DNA from: Chloroflexota bacterium
GTDB taxonomy: Bacteria; Chloroflexota; Chloroflexia; Thermomicrobiales; UBA6265
Reading direction: 5' to 3'
Assembly (NCBI GenBank): GCA_023392645.1
Contig: JAEVYR010000403.1
Location: 1 to 7,210 of the forward strand
Length of the DNA: 7,210 nucleotides
Positions 4,128 to 7,210 of this stretch are shown here, piece after piece (the stretch's first letter is position 1; each line of letters opens with the position of its first letter). Under the pieces are notes generated by a model. That model saw only the letters and a program-made list of their open reading frames with translations, was not told where the DNA came from and ran no database searches. The position numbers and the translations under genes are program-made.

Positions 4128-5705
4128 CTACATCTCCGCGCGGTGCTCACCGAAGATGTCGCGCAGGGCGTTGGCGACCTGGCCGAGCGTCGCGCCGGCC
4201 AGCAGCGCCGCCTTCATCGGCGGCAACAGGTTGCCGGTGCCCTCGGCGGTCGACCGGACCGTCGCCAGCGCCGCGTCGACCGCCGGGCGGTCCTGATCCG
4301 CCTTGTACCGCGTCACCCGCGCGACCTGCCGCGCCACCATCTCCTCGTCGATCCGGTGCAGCGCGATGGCGAGCTCCTCGTCCTCGTCGACATACCGGTT
4401 GACACCGACCACGGTCTCGTCGCCAGATGAGCGCGCCACCTCACGGCGGTAGGCGTTCTCGGCGATCGCGTTCTGGACGAAGCCGCGCTCGATCGCCGTC
4501 ACCGCGCCGCCCTGCTCCTCGACCTCGGCCATCCACTCGCGCGCCTTCGCCTCGACCTCGTCGGTCAGCGACTCCACGAACCACGACCCGGCCAGCGGGT
4601 CGACCGTGTCCGGCACACCGGTCTCTTCGGCGAGGATCTGCTGCGTCCGCAGCGCGAGCGTCGCCGCCTCCTCGGTCGGGATCGCCAGCGCCTCGTCGTA
4701 ACCGTTGGTGTGCAGGCTCTGCGTGCCGCCGAGCACCGCCGAGAGTGCCTGGTAGGCGACCGGGACGACGTTGTTGAGCGGTTGCTGCGCGGTGAGCGTG
4801 ACGCCGCCGGTCTGCGTATGGAACCGCAGCATCAGTGCCTTCGGGTTGGTCGCGCCGAAGCGCTCCTGCATGATCGTCGCCCACAGCCGGCGCGCCGCCC
4901 GGAACTTGGCGGCCTCCTCGAAGAGGTTCGAGTGCGAGGCGAAGAAGAAGCTCATCCGCGGCGCGAACGTGTCGACCTCGAGACCGGCATCGACCGCCGC
5001 CTGGACGTAGGCGATGCCGTTCGACAGCGTGAACGCGATCTCCTGGGCCGCCGACGAGCCCGCCTCGCGGATGTGGTAGCCGGAGACAGAAATCGTGTTC
5101 CAGCGCGGCAGGTGCCCGGCGCAGTAGGCGAAGGTGTCGGTCACCAGCCGCATCGACGGCTTGGGCGGGTAGATGTAGGTGCCTCGCGCGGCGTATTCCT
5201 TGAGGATGTCGTTCTGGATCGTGCCGCCGAGCTTGGCCGGATCGGCGCCCCGCTCCTCCGCGACGATCTGGTACATCAGCAACAGCAGCGACGCCGGCGC
5301 GTTGATCGTCATCGACGTCGTCACCGTTTCCTGGTCAATGCCGTCGAAGAGGATGCGCATGTCGTCGAGCGTCGAGATCGCCACGCCGACGCGCCCGACC
5401 TCGCCGAAGGCGCGCGGATCGTCGGAATCGAGCCCGAGCTGGGTCGGCAGGTCGAAGGCGACGCTGAGGCCGGTGGTGCCGCGCTCCAGCAGCAACCGGT
5501 AGCGGCGGTTGCTGTCCTCGGCCGAGGAGAAGCCGGCATACTGGCGCATCGTCCACCGGCGCGAGCGGTACATCGTCGGGTGGATGCCGCGGGTGTATGG
5601 ATACTGCCCCGGCTCGGCCAGGTCGACCGGCTCGTCCGGCGCGTGGTAGACCGGCGCGATCGTGATGCCGGAATCGGTGGTGATCTCATCGTCGGTGGTC
5701 GCCAT
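4128..5705 (-). CDS. Methylmalonyl-CoA mutase, catalytic (alpha) chain without B12-binding domain
   Basis: The enzyme interconverts (R)-methylmalonyl-CoA and succinyl-CoA with adenosylcobalamin, in propionate and branched-chain catabolism. The chain is 525 residues: the substrate-binding TIM-barrel only. Seen are YPYTRGIHPTMYRSR (35-49), RQYAGFSSAEDSN (54-66), SVAFDLPTQLG (81-91), TIQNDILKE (162-170), SGYHIREAG (208-216) and the C-terminal LLPPMKAAL barrel end. Y56, R174 and H211 have the same spacing (118 and 37) as Y89, R207 and H244 of the Propionibacterium enzyme; Tyr and Arg there favour methylmalonyl-CoA, whereas isobutyryl-CoA mutases have Phe and Gln. The C-terminal cobalamin domain (DxHxxG) is absent, so a separate small B12 subunit must be encoded elsewhere. 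ATG at 5705 has GAGGAGA six bases upstream; an in-frame ATG at 5825 with GGAG five bases upstream would add 40 residues of unusual composition and is less likely. Confidence 0.93.
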   Translation of the reverse strand: MATTDDEITTDSGITIAPVYHAPDEPVDLAEPGQYPYTRGIHPTMYRSRRWTMRQYAGFSSAEDSNRRYRLLLERGTTGLSVAFDLPTQLGLDSDDPRAFGEVGRVGVAISTLDDMRILFDGIDQETVTTSMTINAPASLLLLMYQIVAEERGADPAKLGGTIQNDILKEYAARGTYIYPPKPSMRLVTDTFAYCAGHLPRWNTISVSGYHIREAGSSAAQEIAFTLSNGIAYVQAAVDAGLEVDTFAPRMSFFFASHSNLFEEAAKFRAARRLWATIMQERFGATNPKALMLRFHTQTGGVTLTAQQPLNNVVPVAYQALSAVLGGTQSLHTNGYDEALAIPTEEAATLALRTQQILAEETGVPDTVDPLAGSWFVESLTDEVEAKAREWMAEVEEQGGAVTAIERGFVQNAIAENAYRREVARSSGDETVVGVNRYVDEDEELAIALHRIDEEMVARQVARVTRYKADQDRPAVDAALATVRSTAEGTGNLLPPMKAALLAGATLGQVANALRDIFGEHRAEM

Positions 5706-5717
5706 CAGGGTCTCCTC
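5703..5717 (-). promoter_or_regulatory. Ribosome site and ATG that set the mutase start
   Basis: On the minus strand GAGGAGA (5717-5711) precedes ATG (5705-5703) by five bases. The frame stays open upstream to 5915, and ATG at 5825 has its own GGAG (5834-5831). The 5705 start is preferred because the extra 40 residues are Arg/Pro-rich and unlike mutase N-termini, but translation from both cannot be excluded. Confidence 0.6.
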
Positions 5718-5902
5718 GCCGGGCGGGTGCGGCACTTCTCCGAGCATTGTGCCAGTTCCGCTCGAGAACGGGCAGGGAGTGTCCCGCCGCCTGCCGCGCA
5801 ATGGCTTCGCGCTCTTGCGCTTCATGCAATCTCCGGTAACGATAGCGGGCACCGGAGGCCGAACGGCCGGCCACTCGCACCCAGACCGACAGAGAGGATC
5901 GC
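5706..5902. promoter_or_regulatory. Divergent control region between mutase and enolase-superfamily genes
   Basis: These 197 bp must hold the promoters of both genes. Only weak matches are visible. On the plus strand TTGCGC (5815-5820) is followed after 16 bp by TAACGA (5837-5842). On the minus strand CACAAT, just upstream of the mutase ribosome site, has no good -35. A small GGCCGAACGGCC dyad (5857-5868) could be an operator. None is strong, so I report the region rather than a defined promoter. Confidence 0.4.
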
Positions 5903-7210
5903 ATGACCGAGACACAGGAACGTCCAGAAGATCGCGTCAGCACCGCATCGCGGCCGAGTGAGCTGAAAATCACCGATGTTCGCACGGCCACGGTGGGGTG
6001 GGACCGGTGGCATTTCACCATCGTCCGCATCGACACCAATCAGGGGGTAAGCGGGTACGGCGAGGTCCGCGATTATGCGAGCAAGGTCTACGCCCTGATC
6101 CTGAAGCACCTGCTGGTCGGCGAGAACCCCTGCAACCTCGACAAGCTGTTCCGCAAGATCAAGCAGTTCGGGCACCACGGGCGCCAGGGCGGCGGCGTCT
6201 GCGGCGTCGAGATGGCGCTGATGGACCTCGCCGGCAAGGCCTACGGGGTGCCCTCCTACGCGCTGGTCGGCGGCAAGTTCCGCGACCGCATCCGCATGTA
6301 CTGCGACACGCCCAACGAGCCCACCGGCAAGGAGATGGGTCAGGAGCTGCTCAAGAAGATCGACCAGGGCTGGACGATGCTCAAGATGGACGTCGGCGTG
6401 CAGCCGCTGGTCGGCGTCGAGGGCGCGCTGAGCTGGCCGCAGGGGATGCTCCCCGGCGACACCGAGGACGCCGAGCTTGACCGCTACAACAGCTCCGAGG
6501 TGATGCACCCGTTCACTCATGTCCGCCTGACCCCCAAGGGGATCGACCTGATCTGCGAATACGTCGACGAGGTTCGCTCCGTTGTGGGCGACAAGGTGCC
6601 GATCGCCGCCGACCACTTCGGCCACATCGGCGTCGACGACTGCATCCGGCTCGGGCAGGCGCTGGAGCCCTACAACCTCGCCTGGTTGGAAGACCTCGTG
6701 CCCTGGCAATACACCGACCAGTGGGTACAGCTCGAACGAACCCTGAACACTCCTGTCTGCACGGGAGAGGACATCTATCTCCTCGACGGCTTCAAGCCGC
6801 TGCTCGATGCCCGCGCGGTCGACATCATCCATCCCGACCTCGCCACCAGCGGCGGGATCATGGAAACCAAGAGGATCGGCGACTACGCGCAGGAGCGTGG
6901 CGTCAGCATGGCCCTGCACATGGCCGGCACGCCGATCAGCACCATGGCGAGCGTGCATTGCGCGGCCGCGACCCAGAACTTCATCGCGCTGGAGCACCAT
7001 TTCAACAAGGTGTCGTACTGGAACGATTTCATCGACGGCCCGGCGAAGCCGCTCATCCAGAACGGCCACATCGATGTTCCGGACGCGCCGGGGCTCGGCT
7101 TCGAGCTCAACTACGACGTGGTCGAGGAGCATCTCGTGCCATGGGACAAGGGACTCTTCGAGCCGACGCCCGAGTGGGACTACGTCACCAACCACCACCG
7201 GCTCTGGTCC
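5903..7210 (+). CDS. Enolase-superfamily (mandelate racemase group) enzyme, probable acid-sugar dehydratase, 3'-truncated
   Basis: 436 residues are visible and the frame is open to the window edge. ATG at 5903 has AGAGGA four to five bases upstream. The N-terminal capping domain (about 20-130) includes GYGEVRDY (51-58), FGHHGRQGGG (89-98) and a VEMALMDLAGK helix (102-112). In the barrel, metal ligands D237, E263 and E289 are spaced 26 and 26, and the D312/H339 dyad lies 23 and 50 residues beyond E289, exactly the spacing of D195, E221, E247, D270 and H297 in mandelate racemase. The second-strand motif is K161-x-D163, not KxK, and about 45 extra residues (165-208) follow it compared with mandelate racemase. 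Such enzymes abstract the proton next to a carboxylate using Mg2+; most with a His-Asp dyad dehydrate sugar acids. The substrate cannot be told from sequence. It is divergent from the mutase with no obvious pathway link. Confidence 0.88.
   Translation, partial: MTETQERPEDRVSTASRPSELKITDVRTATVGWDRWHFTIVRIDTNQGVSGYGEVRDYASKVYALILKHLLVGENPCNLDKLFRKIKQFGHHGRQGGGVCGVEMALMDLAGKAYGVPSYALVGGKFRDRIRMYCDTPNEPTGKEMGQELLKKIDQGWTMLKMDVGVQPLVGVEGALSWPQGMLPGDTEDAELDRYNSSEVMHPFTHVRLTPKGIDLICEYVDEVRSVVGDKVPIAADHFGHIGVDDCIRLGQALEPYNLAWLEDLVPWQYTDQWVQLERTLNTPVCTGEDIYLLDGFKPLLDARAVDIIHPDLATSGGIMETKRIGDYAQERGVSMALHMAGTPISTMASVHCAAATQNFIALEHHFNKVSYWNDFIDGPAKPLIQNGHIDVPDAPGLGFELNYDVVEEHLVPWDKGLFEPTPEWDYVTNHHRLWS

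Noticed and set aside
5730..5760. Sigma54-like element (TGGCAC) upstream of the mutase on the minus strand
   Set aside because: The -12 GC element is missing at the required spacing.
5857..5868. GGCCGAACGGCC dyad as a defined operator
   Set aside because: Short GC palindromes are expected by chance at this base composition; mentioned only as a weak candidate within the divergent gap.
4710..5906. Plus-strand open frame opposite the mutase gene
   Set aside because: Arg/Val/Ala-rich shadow of a confidently identified mutase; no ribosome site or domain.
5822..7198. Minus-strand open frame opposite the enolase-superfamily gene
   Set aside because: The opposite strand encodes all mandelate-racemase-type active-site residues at exact spacing; the antisense product has no recognisable motif.
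1..7210. CRISPR arrays, tRNA or rRNA genes, insertion sequences, phage attachment sites
   Set aside because: No regularly spaced direct repeats, no tRNA-like cloverleaf or rRNA segment, and no transposase or integrase coding sequence were seen.

Overview
The window is GC-rich (about two thirds G+C by eye) bacterial DNA with strong third-position G/C bias, so almost every gene casts long open frames on the other strand. The mix of genes suggests a high-GC Chloroflexota such as Thermomicrobia or Sphaerobacter relatives, or possibly a high-GC actinobacterium. That mix is a stand-alone catalytic methylmalonyl-CoA mutase chain, a Tat-exported beta-rich protein, an intergenic GAGC..AGCGAAGAG-type repeat and a membrane-anchored pentapeptide-repeat protein. 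This is inference from content only; no rRNA or marker gene is present.

Layout, left to right. (1) 1-1182 (+): the 3' part of a membrane-anchored pentapeptide-repeat protein, cut by the window edge. (2) 1179-1820 (-): a small Tat-signal secreted protein with a CxxC..CC cysteine cluster, convergent with gene 1 and sharing a palindromic CTAG that holds both stop codons. (3) 1821-2182: an unusually informative 362-bp gap. It has back-to-back promoters for genes 2 and 4, an imperfect dyad over the promoter region, a structured transcript leader of about 220 nt with a possible 30-aa leader peptide, and an intrinsic terminator ending 19 bp before the next start codon. (4) 2183-3913 (+): a two-domain ABC-F ATPase acting on the ribosome. 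(5) 3914-4127: a convergent gap filled by an inverted pair of a repetitive element plus an inner hairpin. (6) 4128-5705 (-): the catalytic (alpha) chain of B12-dependent methylmalonyl-CoA mutase, without a cobalamin-binding domain. (7) 5706-5902: a divergent gap. (8) 5903-7210 (+): an enolase-superfamily (mandelate racemase group) enzyme, probably an acid-sugar dehydratase, running off the right edge.

The five genes strictly alternate in strand (+ - + - +), so none forms an operon with another and each is likely its own transcription unit. The functional links visible are regulatory: genes 2 and 4 share a divergent control region, and genes 6 and 8 share another. The most interesting element is the ABC-F leader. 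A promoter, a structured leader and a terminator just before the start codon look like transcription attenuation, as known for several antibiotic-responsive ABC-F genes, but no recognised riboswitch or T-box motif is visible.
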